From Promethearchaeota archaeon (GTDB lineage: Archaea; Asgardarchaeota; Lokiarchaeia; Sigyniarchaeales; SOKP01): DNA of 40,414 nt. A program made the translations under genes and the position numbers. The stretch covers positions 1 to 40,414 of the forward strand of contig JAEOTH010000190.1 in the NCBI GenBank assembly GCA_016839915.1. Direction: 5' to 3'. Below are positions 23,633 to 32,385 of this stretch, piece by piece; within the stretch, counting starts at the first letter, position 1; every line of letters begins with the position of its first letter. Under the pieces are notes generated by a model. The model was not told the origin of the DNA. It was given only the letters and a program-made list of their open reading frames with translations, and made no database searches.

Positions 23633-25852
23633 TTAATCTCGAAGCTCAATGTCCCTATGTTGCATTTCTAAAAGCCGCTTATATTTCCCATTTAAAGCAA
23701 TCAAACGGTCATGATTCCCTTGTTCTATTATTCCTTTCTTGTCAGCATTTAAAACGATTATGAAATCAGCATTTTTGACTGTCGATAGGCGATGAGCAAT
23801 AATTATTGTAGTACGACCTTCACGTGCTTTATTCAAGGCGTCCTGAATTAGTGTTTCAGTATATGGATCAACTGAAGAGGTTGCTTCATCTAAAATTAAG
23901 ATTTTTGGATCAGTTATCAATGCACGAGCAAAGGCAATCAGCTGTCTTTGTCCAATTGAAATATTACTACCATTTTCTTTCAATTTGGTGTCATATTTCT
24001 TATGCAAAGTATCGATAAAATTATGAAGTCCTAAAAATTTTGAGACTTGAATCATTTTTTCTTCAAGTTCAGTAGAATAATTATCAAAAGCATAAAGAAG
24101 ATTTTCGCGAATAGTCCCTGTAAAAAGAAATGCATCTTGTGGGACAATCCCAATTAAATCTCTCAAATCTTTTTTACTGACTTTCCGTATATTAACTCCA
24201 TCAATGAGAATCTTTCCTTCGTTTAGATCGTAGAATCGGGCAATTAATTTGGTTAAAGTAGTTTTTCCTGCTCCTGTTTCTCCTACAATTGCAAGAGTAG
24301 TACCTGGAGAAATTTTTAAAGATAGATCTTTTACTACAAAACCCTTAGATTTATTATGCTGCATAAGTACTTTTTGTTCATTAATGGCATCTTTAACCAT
24401 TTTTGGAAGATTTTCATTTATCTCAGGAGGGATTGATGTATTTGCAAGCATCTGTAAAATAAACTGAGGTGATGACTGCTTGATATTACCACTAATCATA
24501 CCTCCACCATCTCCTCCCATTCCACCGCTTTGCTGGAGGCCTGTTGGAGATTGAAGAGATCTTTCTAAAACTTTGACCCATTTTAGTATAGTTTCTGGAG
24601 CTACAGTATTTGGTAATTTAGTATGCTCACCTAATGAATTTTCTTTAACCCTATTTTTTGGATCAATATTATTAAAAGAATATCCAAAACTAATATTGTT
24701 GAATTCTATTGCACCATTTATTTCATTAAATATCTTGGGATTAGCTAAATCAGGGATCTCAACATCTTCTTCTAATAAAGAATAGATTCGATCACTAGCA
24801 GCCATTGCAGACTCAATAATCTGTTGAATCTGCATTAATGACATAAAAGGGCGAAAAAATTGACCCAGAATTGTGATAAATGCACTAAGAACTCCTACAG
24901 TTACTGTAAACCCAAAAATTGAGACGTTCCCCTTTACTACAAATCCCCCTGCCAATAAAATAGATGCTGTAAGAATAGTGCTAGTAAGAGTAATTAAAGG
25001 AAATATTGTTGCCATATATTTTCGTATTTTAACCATAACATTATAATTTGCGATATTAGCTTGATCAAATTCAGAAGACGCTCGTTTTTCTTGACCATAT
25101 GCCTGAACTACTTTTGCACCCTCAATATTCTCTTGTATTGAAGAAGTTACTTTCCCTATCGTTTTTCTTGACTTTTTAAATAATTTAATGGCAACTTTTT
25201 TGAAAAAATGTGTTATAATAAAAAATATTGGGAAGATTATTAAGCTAATTAAAGCTAAAAATGGATTAAGCAAGAACATAAAAATTACAGTTAATCCAAT
25301 CGATACTGCACTGGTTATTATCTGCACAAATTGACCTCCTACTAATTGATTAAGTAATGTAACATCATTAGTCATAATAGAGATTACTTCTCCAGAGGAT
25401 TTTTGATCAAAGTAACTTAAGGACATATCCTGCAATTTATTAAAAAGATCGTTTCTTATTTGAAAAGTTATTTTTTGAGAAATCTTTCCCATCCCATATT
25501 GGGCCAAATAATTAGTTACCGCCATTATTATAATTAAAGAAAGATATAATGAACTCAATATAATAATAAAATAAGCATTTTTCATGACAATACCTCTATC
25601 GATGATATTAGCAGATAAAATAGGACTTAAAGCTGTAATTATCGTTCCTATCAAAAGAAAGATAAAATAGATGAAGAATTTCAATCGCATTGGCTTTAAA
25701 TATTTTATTAACCAATTCCATAATGCTTTTCTTGGATGATCTAATGGTGATTTATCTCCTTCTAGCAAAAAACGATGACGTGTACTTGCGCTAGGTTTTA
25801 TGATTTCTTTCTCTTCCTCTTGATAATTATCTTTATGGTCACTTTTACTAAT
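23633..25852 (-). CDS. ABC exporter half-transporter with an insert in its nucleotide-binding domain, apparent ATT start
   Basis: From TTG (25768) the protein has 711 residues; from ATT (25852) it has 739, beginning (M)SKSDHKDNYQEEEKE, with AGGAG 9 bases upstream. Six membrane helices span about 45-330, and the NBD has Walker A GETGAGKTT, signature ISIGQRQ, Walker B LILDEATSS and a switch His (IIAHRLS). Between the A-loop strand (ISFGYSFNN) and Walker A lies an insert of about 100 residues with a Gly/Met-rich stretch (SGGMGGDGGGM) and helical segments. It pairs with the exporter at 25869, 17 bp upstream, as a probable heterodimer for multidrug or lipid export. Confidence 0.87.
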   Translation of the reverse strand: MSKSDHKDNYQEEEKEIIKPSASTRHRFLLEGDKSPLDHPRKALWNWLIKYLKPMRLKFFIYFIFLLIGTIITALSPILSANIIDRGIVMKNAYFIIILSSLYLSLIIIMAVTNYLAQYGMGKISQKITFQIRNDLFNKLQDMSLSYFDQKSSGEVISIMTNDVTLLNQLVGGQFVQIITSAVSIGLTVIFMFLLNPFLALISLIIFPIFFIITHFFKKVAIKLFKKSRKTIGKVTSSIQENIEGAKVVQAYGQEKRASSEFDQANIANYNVMVKIRKYMATIFPLITLTSTILTASILLAGGFVVKGNVSIFGFTVTVGVLSAFITILGQFFRPFMSLMQIQQIIESAMAASDRIYSLLEEDVEIPDLANPKIFNEINGAIEFNNISFGYSFNNIDPKNRVKENSLGEHTKLPNTVAPETILKWVKVLERSLQSPTGLQQSGGMGGDGGGMISGNIKQSSPQFILQMLANTSIPPEINENLPKMVKDAINEQKVLMQHNKSKGFVVKDLSLKISPGTTLAIVGETGAGKTTLTKLIARFYDLNEGKILIDGVNIRKVSKKDLRDLIGIVPQDAFLFTGTIRENLLYAFDNYSTELEEKMIQVSKFLGLHNFIDTLHKKYDTKLKENGSNISIGQRQLIAFARALITDPKILILDEATSSVDPYTETLIQDALNKAREGRTTIIIAHRLSTVKNADFIIVLNADKKGIIEQGNHDRLIALNGKYKRLLEMQHRDIELRD

Positions 25853-25868
25853 CTATACCAACTCCTAA

Positions 25869-27635
25869 TTATATTACTTCTCCTATTTTACCCCTTGATT
25901 TTTGTTTTTGATATAAAGTCTCATAGATTTGTTTATATAAAACATTTGAGCTAATTAATTCATCATGAGTTCCATAACCTACAACTCTACCCCTATCTAA
26001 AATTAAAATACAATCTGCTCCTCTAATTGTTGAAATTCTTTGAGTAATAATAATAGAAGTTATCCCCTCCATTATTCTCGCTAAGGCTTGTTGTATATTA
26101 TACTCAGTCTCTACATCAACTGAACTAGTACTATCGTCAAGAATCAAGATTTTAGGTTTAATTAAAAGAGCTCTTGCGATAGATAAACGTTGTTTTTGTC
26201 CTCCTGATAAACGTGTTCCTCTTTCTCCTACGATTGTTTCATATCCTTTTGGTAATTGAATAATAAAGTCGTGCAAATCAGCTATTTTTGCTACTTCAAT
26301 TATTTCATCTTTTGATGCATCTTCTTTTCCATACGCAATATTTTCAGCAATAGTTTTATTGAAAAGAAAGGTCTCTTGAGAAACAATACCAATATTTTTA
26401 CGTAAATCTTTTACCAAATACTTTTTTATATCCTGTTGATCAATTCTAATTGTTCCTTCAATTGCGTCATAAAAACGTGGGATCAAATTAATAATTGTAG
26501 ATTTTCCTGATCCTGTAGTACCTAAAATTGCCAATTTTCTTCCAGCAGGAATTTTAAATGATATACCCTTTAAAATTCTATGGTCAGAAGTGTAACCAAA
26601 TGAAACATTCTCGAATTGAATATCTCCTTTAATAGTAGATATCTGAATAGCGTCAGGGAGATCTTTTATATCCGGACTAGATTCTAATACATCTCTCACA
26701 CGAGTGAGGGCTGCATCTGCTTGGATATAAGATAACATTATTTGCCCCAAAGCCATTAAAGGAAATCCAAGAGCAGCAACATATGATATTAAAGTAATAA
26801 CTGTGTCTAAATCCATTGTCCCATTAATAAACCTGATACCTCCTATAAATAAAGTAAAAATTGTCATAACGCCCATGATTACATAAATAGAAGGCATATA
26901 ATACGAATTATACTTTACAGAATTGACACTGGCTTGATAAAATCTTTCATTATTTTTTTTAAACTTCTGAAGTTCTTTATTTTGTGTACTAAATATTCGT
27001 ACAACTTGAGCACCAACTATGTTTTCCCTAATTGAAGTAGTTAAATCACCAAAACTCTCTCTTGTTTCCAAGAAGATTGGTTTTAATTTCTTGGCAATAA
27101 AATACGATAATGTTAGTGAAATTAGAATAACTGTTACCAAAATGAGTGATAAATCAAGATTAAAGGCAAAAAAACCTGAGATAACACCACTAATCTGAAG
27201 AATTGATTGTAAACCTAAAGTTAAGCCCATACCGAAAATTTGTTGAGTTTCTTCGATATCGCTAGTAGCTCGAGCTATAAGTTGACCTGTTTCAATCTTA
27301 TCGAAATATGAAAATGATTGACGATAAATAGCATTACTTATATCATCACGTAAATAGTATATTGCTCTGGATGAAACTTCAGCACCTTGAAGGCGAGCTG
27401 CTCTATTGAAAAGATAAGTTAAAGTAGCAAAAATTAGCACCATAAAAAAGTAAAAAAAGAATAAAATCGTGTTAAAATTTGTTAGAAGATTCGGATCTAA
27501 TACCCCTACCATTCTTCCTATAAAAATGGGAGTAAAAGTATAAAAGATTGTTGAAAATGTTAAAAATGTGAACTCTAAGATAAAAGATCTTTTCGATTTT
27601 AACCAATACTTAAATATCATATGAGCGGAATTCAT
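25869..27635 (-). CDS. ABC exporter half-transporter (permease-ATPase fusion)
   Basis: The protein has 588 residues with six membrane helices at about 15-310 and a C-terminal NBD: Walker A GTTGSGKST, Q-loop IVSQETF, signature RLSGGQKQR, Walker B ILILDDSTSS. The Walker B glutamate is replaced by Asp (ILDDSTSS), and the switch residue is Gln (IITQRIS) rather than His. This marks it as the degenerate-site partner of a heterodimeric exporter, and the gene at 23633 carries the consensus residues. It belongs to the PadR-headed operon that begins at 30395. The start is ATG. Confidence 0.88.
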   Translation of the reverse strand: MNSAHMIFKYWLKSKRSFILEFTFLTFSTIFYTFTPIFIGRMVGVLDPNLLTNFNTILFFFYFFMVLIFATLTYLFNRAARLQGAEVSSRAIYYLRDDISNAIYRQSFSYFDKIETGQLIARATSDIEETQQIFGMGLTLGLQSILQISGVISGFFAFNLDLSLILVTVILISLTLSYFIAKKLKPIFLETRESFGDLTTSIRENIVGAQVVRIFSTQNKELQKFKKNNERFYQASVNSVKYNSYYMPSIYVIMGVMTIFTLFIGGIRFINGTMDLDTVITLISYVAALGFPLMALGQIMLSYIQADAALTRVRDVLESSPDIKDLPDAIQISTIKGDIQFENVSFGYTSDHRILKGISFKIPAGRKLAILGTTGSGKSTIINLIPRFYDAIEGTIRIDQQDIKKYLVKDLRKNIGIVSQETFLFNKTIAENIAYGKEDASKDEIIEVAKIADLHDFIIQLPKGYETIVGERGTRLSGGQKQRLSIARALLIKPKILILDDSTSSVDVETEYNIQQALARIMEGITSIIITQRISTIRGADCILILDRGRVVGYGTHDELISSNVLYKQIYETLYQKQKSRGKIGEVI

Positions 27636-27713
27636 TTAACAACCAGCTCTTATTATTTTTAATTCAAGTTTTATTATAATCTATTTAAATAAAATCAATA
27701 TAAAAAAATTTAA

Positions 27714-28505
27714 TTATTGGCTTATTTCCATTTTATTAAATGATCGAGCTCCAATTACTATCAATAATGCTCCAAAAACACCTGTAATTAATAGATCAAG
27801 CCAAAATGGAAAATAGGAAACGCCTAATAAAACGAATCGAAATAGATCTACACTATAAGTGAAGGGGTTAAACATAGTTACCTGTATAGGAAATGGAAAT
27901 AATGCACCCGAAAGCCACATCATTGGCATTACAATAAAAGTTTGAATTAATCCAAAAGATTGCATATCGCGTAGACGTGTACTAATTGTTAAACCTATCC
28001 CTACTATTCCTAGACTTGCTAAAAATGCTACTGGTATTATCAGTATTACACGCCAAATTAGATTAAGGTCATAACCAAAATAACCTATTGCAATACTTAT
28101 TCCTATGATTATCATGACTTGTAACATTGTTTGTAATGCAATACCTACCGTCCTTCCGAGCATGAGCGTTCTACGACTCACAGGAGCCACTAATAACTCC
28201 TTCATAAACCCAAACATTTTATCTCTAAAAATTGACATCCCCCCAAATATACCTGTAAATAAAATGATCATTGCTGCGATTCCTGAAGCTGCAAATGCTC
28301 TAGGGTCAACGCTTACTCCTTGAATAATGGTACTGGAGCCTAGCCCTGATAAACCTACACCGAATACAAATAAGAAAAGTAAACCTTGCACTAGTGATGA
28401 TATAACTCTTGATTTATTTCTCCAAAAGCTCAGTAACTCTCTTTTTGCTAATATCCATATTACGCTATAATTTATTTTTGTTTTTTCAATATTTAAATCA
28501 GACAT
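27714..28505 (-). CDS. ABC-2 type permease (DrrB-like)
   Basis: The protein has 263 residues with six predicted membrane helices and the ABC-2 pattern: N-terminal RELLSFWRNKSRV coupling helix, KELLVAPVSRRTLMLGR in the middle and a C-terminal hydrophobic pair. It is the membrane partner of the ATPase encoded 6 bp upstream, together forming an efflux pump of the daunorubicin-resistance type. The substrate is unknown. Confidence 0.87.
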   Translation of the reverse strand: MSDLNIEKTKINYSVIWILAKRELLSFWRNKSRVISSLVQGLLFLFVFGVGLSGLGSSTIIQGVSVDPRAFAASGIAAMIILFTGIFGGMSIFRDKMFGFMKELLVAPVSRRTLMLGRTVGIALQTMLQVMIIIGISIAIGYFGYDLNLIWRVILIIPVAFLASLGIVGIGLTISTRLRDMQSFGLIQTFIVMPMMWLSGALFPFPIQVTMFNPFTYSVDLFRFVLLGVSYFPFWLDLLITGVFGALLIVIGARSFNKMEISQ

Positions 28506-28511
28506 TTATAA

Positions 28512-29831
28512 TCACTTCCTTAATTGCCTCATTTGAATCATTTTTTTTATATCCTTAGTATGATTTGAAGTTTCATCTCGAATTGTCGTCCCAACATAAT
28601 GTAAGAACACATCTTCTAAGGTAGGTTGATGCATATTTACAGTTTTTATCTTAAGACTGTTTTCACCAAATTTTTGAATAATTAATGGTAGTTGTTTTCC
28701 TCCATTCTCACATGAGATCGAGATAGTAGGTTCTAATTCCTCTTCCTCAAATTCTCCTTTCTTGATTTTAATTATTTCTTGTTTTATAGTGTCTGGAACT
28801 TCTTCTAAGAGTTTATCATCAAACATTTCTGCGATTTGCTTTTTCATTGCTATAGGAGCATTTAAGAACATTCCTGTAGTCATTGGCATTTTTTTCCAAG
28901 CCATTATTAATTTTTTAGGGTCTGATAATGTTTCTCTTATTCTTGCTTGAATCATTTCAGGGGTAATATTAGGCATCCCTTTGGGGATTTGGATGTTTGG
29001 CATCATAGATTGATCTCCTTCAGCTGTTCCCAATGACACATTTTTAACTCCTGAGATTTGCTTTATTTGATTTATAATTATGGGAATCTTAAACCTTTCA
29101 TTTATTTCTTCTAATTGAATATCAATTACATCTCCAGATAATTGTTTTTTAAGGTTTTCCGAAGTATCCATAGCAATGATCTTACCATGGTCCATGATGC
29201 ATATTCTATCAGCTAGTTCATCTGCCTCATCCATATAATGGGTGGTGATTAAGATTGTTATTTTTGAGTTGCTTTTATTCAACTCCTTAATCTTATCCCA
29301 TATTTTTCTACGGGTCTGAGGATCTAATCCCAAGGTAGGTTCATCCAAAAAAAGAACTTTAGGTTCATGGAGTAGACCTCTGGCAATTTCTAACCTTCTT
29401 TTCATCCCACCAGAATAATTCTTTACAAATGTGTCAGATCTATCCTCAAGATCTACTAACTTCAGAACGTCTTTGATTTTCTCTTGTCTCTCCTTTTTTG
29501 GCATCCCATATAGAACTGCATGTAATTCTAAATTTTCCCATGCTTTCATCTCACCATCTACGGAAGGTTCTTGAAAAACTATTCCAATACTTTTTCTTAC
29601 TTTATCAGGATCTTTGTTTACATCGTAACTATTAACAAAAGCTTCCCCTTCTGTATTGGATAATAATGTTGCTAATACATTAATTGTAGTCGTTTTCCCC
29701 GCACCATTAGGACCTAGTAAAGCAAAAATCTCTCCTTTTTTTATATTGAAACTAATGTCATCTACAGCTAAAACATCACCTTCATCATAGATTTTAGTGA
29801 GATTTTTTACTTCAATTATATTTTGAATCAT
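28512..29831 (-). CDS. ABC-2 transporter ATPase (DrrA-like) with a long C-terminal insert
   Basis: The protein has 439 residues. The ATPase core is standard: Walker A GPNGAGKTT, Q-loop VFQEPSVD, signature YSGGMKRRLE, Walker B VLFLDEPTLGLD, switch His ITTHYMD. After about residue 250 there is an extra Met-rich helical region of roughly 110 residues (for example TPEMIQARIRETLSDPKKL and VPDTIKQEIIKIKKGEFEE) before the usual C-terminal domain resumes (ISCENGGKQLPLI, PTLEDVFLHYVG). Typical DrrA-type proteins are 310-330 residues. It lies between the PadR gene (3 bp away) and its permease (6 bp), so it is co-transcribed. Confidence 0.9.
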   Translation of the reverse strand: MIQNIIEVKNLTKIYDEGDVLAVDDISFNIKKGEIFALLGPNGAGKTTTINVLATLLSNTEGEAFVNSYDVNKDPDKVRKSIGIVFQEPSVDGEMKAWENLELHAVLYGMPKKERQEKIKDVLKLVDLEDRSDTFVKNYSGGMKRRLEIARGLLHEPKVLFLDEPTLGLDPQTRRKIWDKIKELNKSNSKITILITTHYMDEADELADRICIMDHGKIIAMDTSENLKKQLSGDVIDIQLEEINERFKIPIIINQIKQISGVKNVSLGTAEGDQSMMPNIQIPKGMPNITPEMIQARIRETLSDPKKLIMAWKKMPMTTGMFLNAPIAMKKQIAEMFDDKLLEEVPDTIKQEIIKIKKGEFEEEELEPTISISCENGGKQLPLIIQKFGENSLKIKTVNMHQPTLEDVFLHYVGTTIRDETSNHTKDIKKMIQMRQLRK

Positions 29832-29834
29832 ATA

Positions 29835-30395
29835 TTATTTACCTCTCATACTTACTTTCAAATTATTTATTTTTTCCTCAATCCTTTGAGATTGATCTTT
29901 CATTTTCTCCATATCTTGATGAATTCTCAATTTTTGGAGCTCTAAAAATTCTAATTGTTCCTCATCTGATTTCTCATCTAATCTAATTAGCATTAGTCTT
30001 AAAGGACCGATTTTGTGAAAAGCCTTAGGTAAAACTCCTTTTTCATCACCTAACATTGCTGTTTTCAATGTTTCAAATGAATCTTCAATAACTTTATGCT
30101 TCTCTAGCATTAATTTCAATGTTGCCTGACCTTTTGGTGTAATTTCATAAATTTTCCGATTTCTGCCTTCCACTTGCTGTTCTTTAAATGCAATCAACTG
30201 TTTTTTTGTCATGTCTTTTAACACTGTATACATGGTCGAGGATGGTGGATTCCATATCCCTAAAGTACGCTTTTCAAGCTCTTTACCTATTTTATAGCCG
30301 TAAGAAGGATTCTTTTCCAGAACAATCAATATAAGGGAACTTATAAATCCTGTTTTCATAGAATTCTCAAACTTTTTAGCAATTTTTTCTGACAT
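29835..30395 (-). CDS. PadR-family transcriptional regulator
   Basis: The protein has 186 residues. An N-terminal winged helix (LIVLEKNPSYGYKIGKEL, then GIWNPPSSTMYTVLKDM) and wing (EGRNRKIYEITPKGQATL) match PadR. A C-terminal coiled-coil dimerisation part runs from about 110. It heads the efflux operon running leftward to 23633. A perfect 20-bp palindrome lies 32 bp upstream of its start, which suggests autoregulation with induction by exported compounds. Confidence 0.9.
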   Translation of the reverse strand: MSEKIAKKFENSMKTGFISSLILIVLEKNPSYGYKIGKELEKRTLGIWNPPSSTMYTVLKDMTKKQLIAFKEQQVEGRNRKIYEITPKGQATLKLMLEKHKVIEDSFETLKTAMLGDEKGVLPKAFHKIGPLRLMLIRLDEKSDEEQLEFLELQKLRIHQDMEKMKDQSQRIEEKINNLKVSMRGK

Positions 30396-30427
30396 TATTC
30401 TTTCCCTTATTTTTTAGAATATCTCAT

Positions 30428-30447
30428 ATCTTGATATATATCAAGAT
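30428..30447. promoter_or_regulatory. Perfect 20-bp palindrome: probable PadR operator
   Basis: ATCTTGATATATATCAAGAT is identical to its own reverse complement. It contains the TATA-like core and sits just upstream of the PadR gene. Repressor binding there would block TATA-binding protein. Confidence 0.65.
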
Positions 30448-30533
30448 TTATTAACTTTTTTCTTATAAATAATAGCTAAAAAGAATGTAAATTTTTCATG
30501 TAAAAAATTGTTATAATAAAAAAAAAATTAGAT

Positions 30534-31517
30534 TTAGTTATTCCTATTCCTTATTCTATTAATTTTACGTTTTCTGAATATTAAGTAAACACTTAATCCT
30601 CCAATACAACTTACCAATACAATGATTATCAGAAAAAAGATCCATTCTGAATTTCTTCTTATAATCTGGTATATTGTATTATCACCAATATCTTTTACTA
30701 TGAATGATGAAAATGTTCCTTCAGAGCCATAAGCAATTTCTACTTTATAGTTTGTTTCACCAGTACGATTTATTATAAGGTTGTTATTGATAACAGTAGC
30801 GTTTTCACAACTGAGTGTATTAATCAGATTTTCTAAGTATGAACCAGAGGGTGTGCCTAAAGCAAGTCCATTAAAGATAAATAGCCACAAAAATTCATCT
30901 GAATCTAAGATCGGAAAATTGTATCCTGAAAATTGAATTGCGGGATTGCTATTAAGCTCGGCTGATAAGTTATTATAATCATTCAGAATATCATCTATAT
31001 TTGTAGGATCTTGGAATACTATAAGTAAATCATTAGCATTGCTAGGATCTTCTTCAAAATCTCCAACCGTAAAATTCCATACAGCACTTAGACCAACCCA
31101 TAGATTGTAATTATTTGTGTAATTTTTATTTATAGTCGTTTCATTATACCCTTGAGTACCCATTAACCATAATAATGGAGTAATCTCTTCAGATTCGAAC
31201 AGAGATTGTAAAAAAATCGAGACAAAAATATCATACGTTTCCCATGTAACAGAATTCCATCCTTTAACGGTAATTTTACTTTGAGCTCCCACTATGTCAG
31301 CTTCACCTTCAAACCAAGTATTAGGTGAGGATGAGGCATTCACTGTATTTTCCCAAGCGGTATCATTATATTGATTCACGATTAGAACGTCAGTCCCTTT
31401 TGTTAACCCAATTTCATAATTCGTAGCAAATACCGAAGAACTAATGCTTAATAACGTAATTCCAAGAATAAAAATCCAAACAATATAAGATTTTATAATT
31501 TTCTTATTTCTTAACAT
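30534..31517 (-). CDS. Membrane-anchored extracytoplasmic protein of ABC operon 2
   Basis: The protein has 327 residues with a signal segment at about 11-31, a soluble region rich in Asn sequons, and a C-terminal transmembrane helix (about 294-317) ending in basic residues. I recognise no enzymatic family. It is the last gene of the operon PadR-like regulator/ATPase/permease/this gene, 16 bp after the permease, so it is probably an accessory or sensor part of that transporter. Confidence 0.7.
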   Translation of the reverse strand: MLRNKKIIKSYIVWIFILGITLLSISSSVFATNYEIGLTKGTDVLIVNQYNDTAWENTVNASSSPNTWFEGEADIVGAQSKITVKGWNSVTWETYDIFVSIFLQSLFESEEITPLLWLMGTQGYNETTINKNYTNNYNLWVGLSAVWNFTVGDFEEDPSNANDLLIVFQDPTNIDDILNDYNNLSAELNSNPAIQFSGYNFPILDSDEFLWLFIFNGLALGTPSGSYLENLINTLSCENATVINNNLIINRTGETNYKVEIAYGSEGTFSSFIVKDIGDNTIYQIIRRNSEWIFFLIIIVLVSCIGGLSVYLIFRKRKINRIRNRNN

Positions 31518-31533
31518 AATTTTTCACCTATTT

Positions 31534-32385
31534 TTATAATTGCCTCCGTTTGAATAGTATTGAAGCTAACACGAAATAAGACACAATAAATACAAGTAGT
31601 AATGTTATTCCCATTTCGACACTAGGGGTTATCCATTGGAAAAATTTGAAATCTCCCATACCTCCACCCATACCCCCCATCGGTATCTCAGCGTATCTCG
31701 GGTTTGGAAATGGATTTTGAAGAATTCCTGTTATTAGACCACCCAAATATGTGATTGAATATAGTGGTTCAACATCTCCAGCAAATATCATTGTAACAAT
31801 CTGATCTGCTATATTAAATCCGATGAGGAGAAGTAATATAGTAGTTATGATTGTTAAATTTACACTTCTCATAAATGAACTGAAGAATGTAACAAAACTG
31901 CTTAATGCAATTACATATAATATCGCAATACCATATGAATAAAAAAATCGGATATTAATTGGTCCCCCATAGTAATATAATCCTAGAATTCCAAGGAAAA
32001 AGTAATACACAGTAATAATACCAACTACTAGAGCTAAATTTCCAATGTATTTCCCTAGTATCAATTTATATTTGTTTATTTTGGGGAATACTATATAACC
32101 AGTTTTCTTGTCAAATTCAGAACAAATAATTGATGAGAAAAATAAACATGCTGCTAATAAGGCTAAGAATTCTATAAATGTTAAACCACTAATGAAGAAC
32201 TCTGCTTGTGTATCCGATAGAAGGAAAGTTGGTAATAAAGCTTGAAGCAAAAAGCTTTGAAGGAAGACTACAAGAATAGCAATACCGAGGAAATAATAAA
32301 ATTTCTTCCTCTGTTTTTTCATTTCGAAAACAATAGTAAAAAGAACCGGTTTAATTCCAATATTACCTTCATTTCTATTTCTCAT
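31534..32385 (-). CDS. ABC-2 family permease with a Gly/Met-rich loop
   Basis: The protein has 283 residues with about six hydrophobic helices. The N-terminal KKQRKKFYYFLGIAI and the later FSSIICSEFDKKTGYIVFPK, then KYKLILGKYIGNL, match NosY/ABC-2 permeases. A loop before the last helix carries PMGGMGGGMGDFKF. Its start overlaps the end of the upstream ATPase gene by 11 bp, indicating translational coupling. Confidence 0.85.
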   Translation of the reverse strand: MRNRNEGNIGIKPVLFTIVFEMKKQRKKFYYFLGIAILVVFLQSFLLQALLPTFLLSDTQAEFFISGLTFIEFLALLAACLFFSSIICSEFDKKTGYIVFPKINKYKLILGKYIGNLALVVGIITVYYFFLGILGLYYYGGPINIRFFYSYGIAILYVIALSSFVTFFSSFMRSVNLTIITTILLLLIGFNIADQIVTMIFAGDVEPLYSITYLGGLITGILQNPFPNPRYAEIPMGGMGGGMGDFKFFQWITPSVEMGITLLLVFIVSYFVLASILFKRRQL

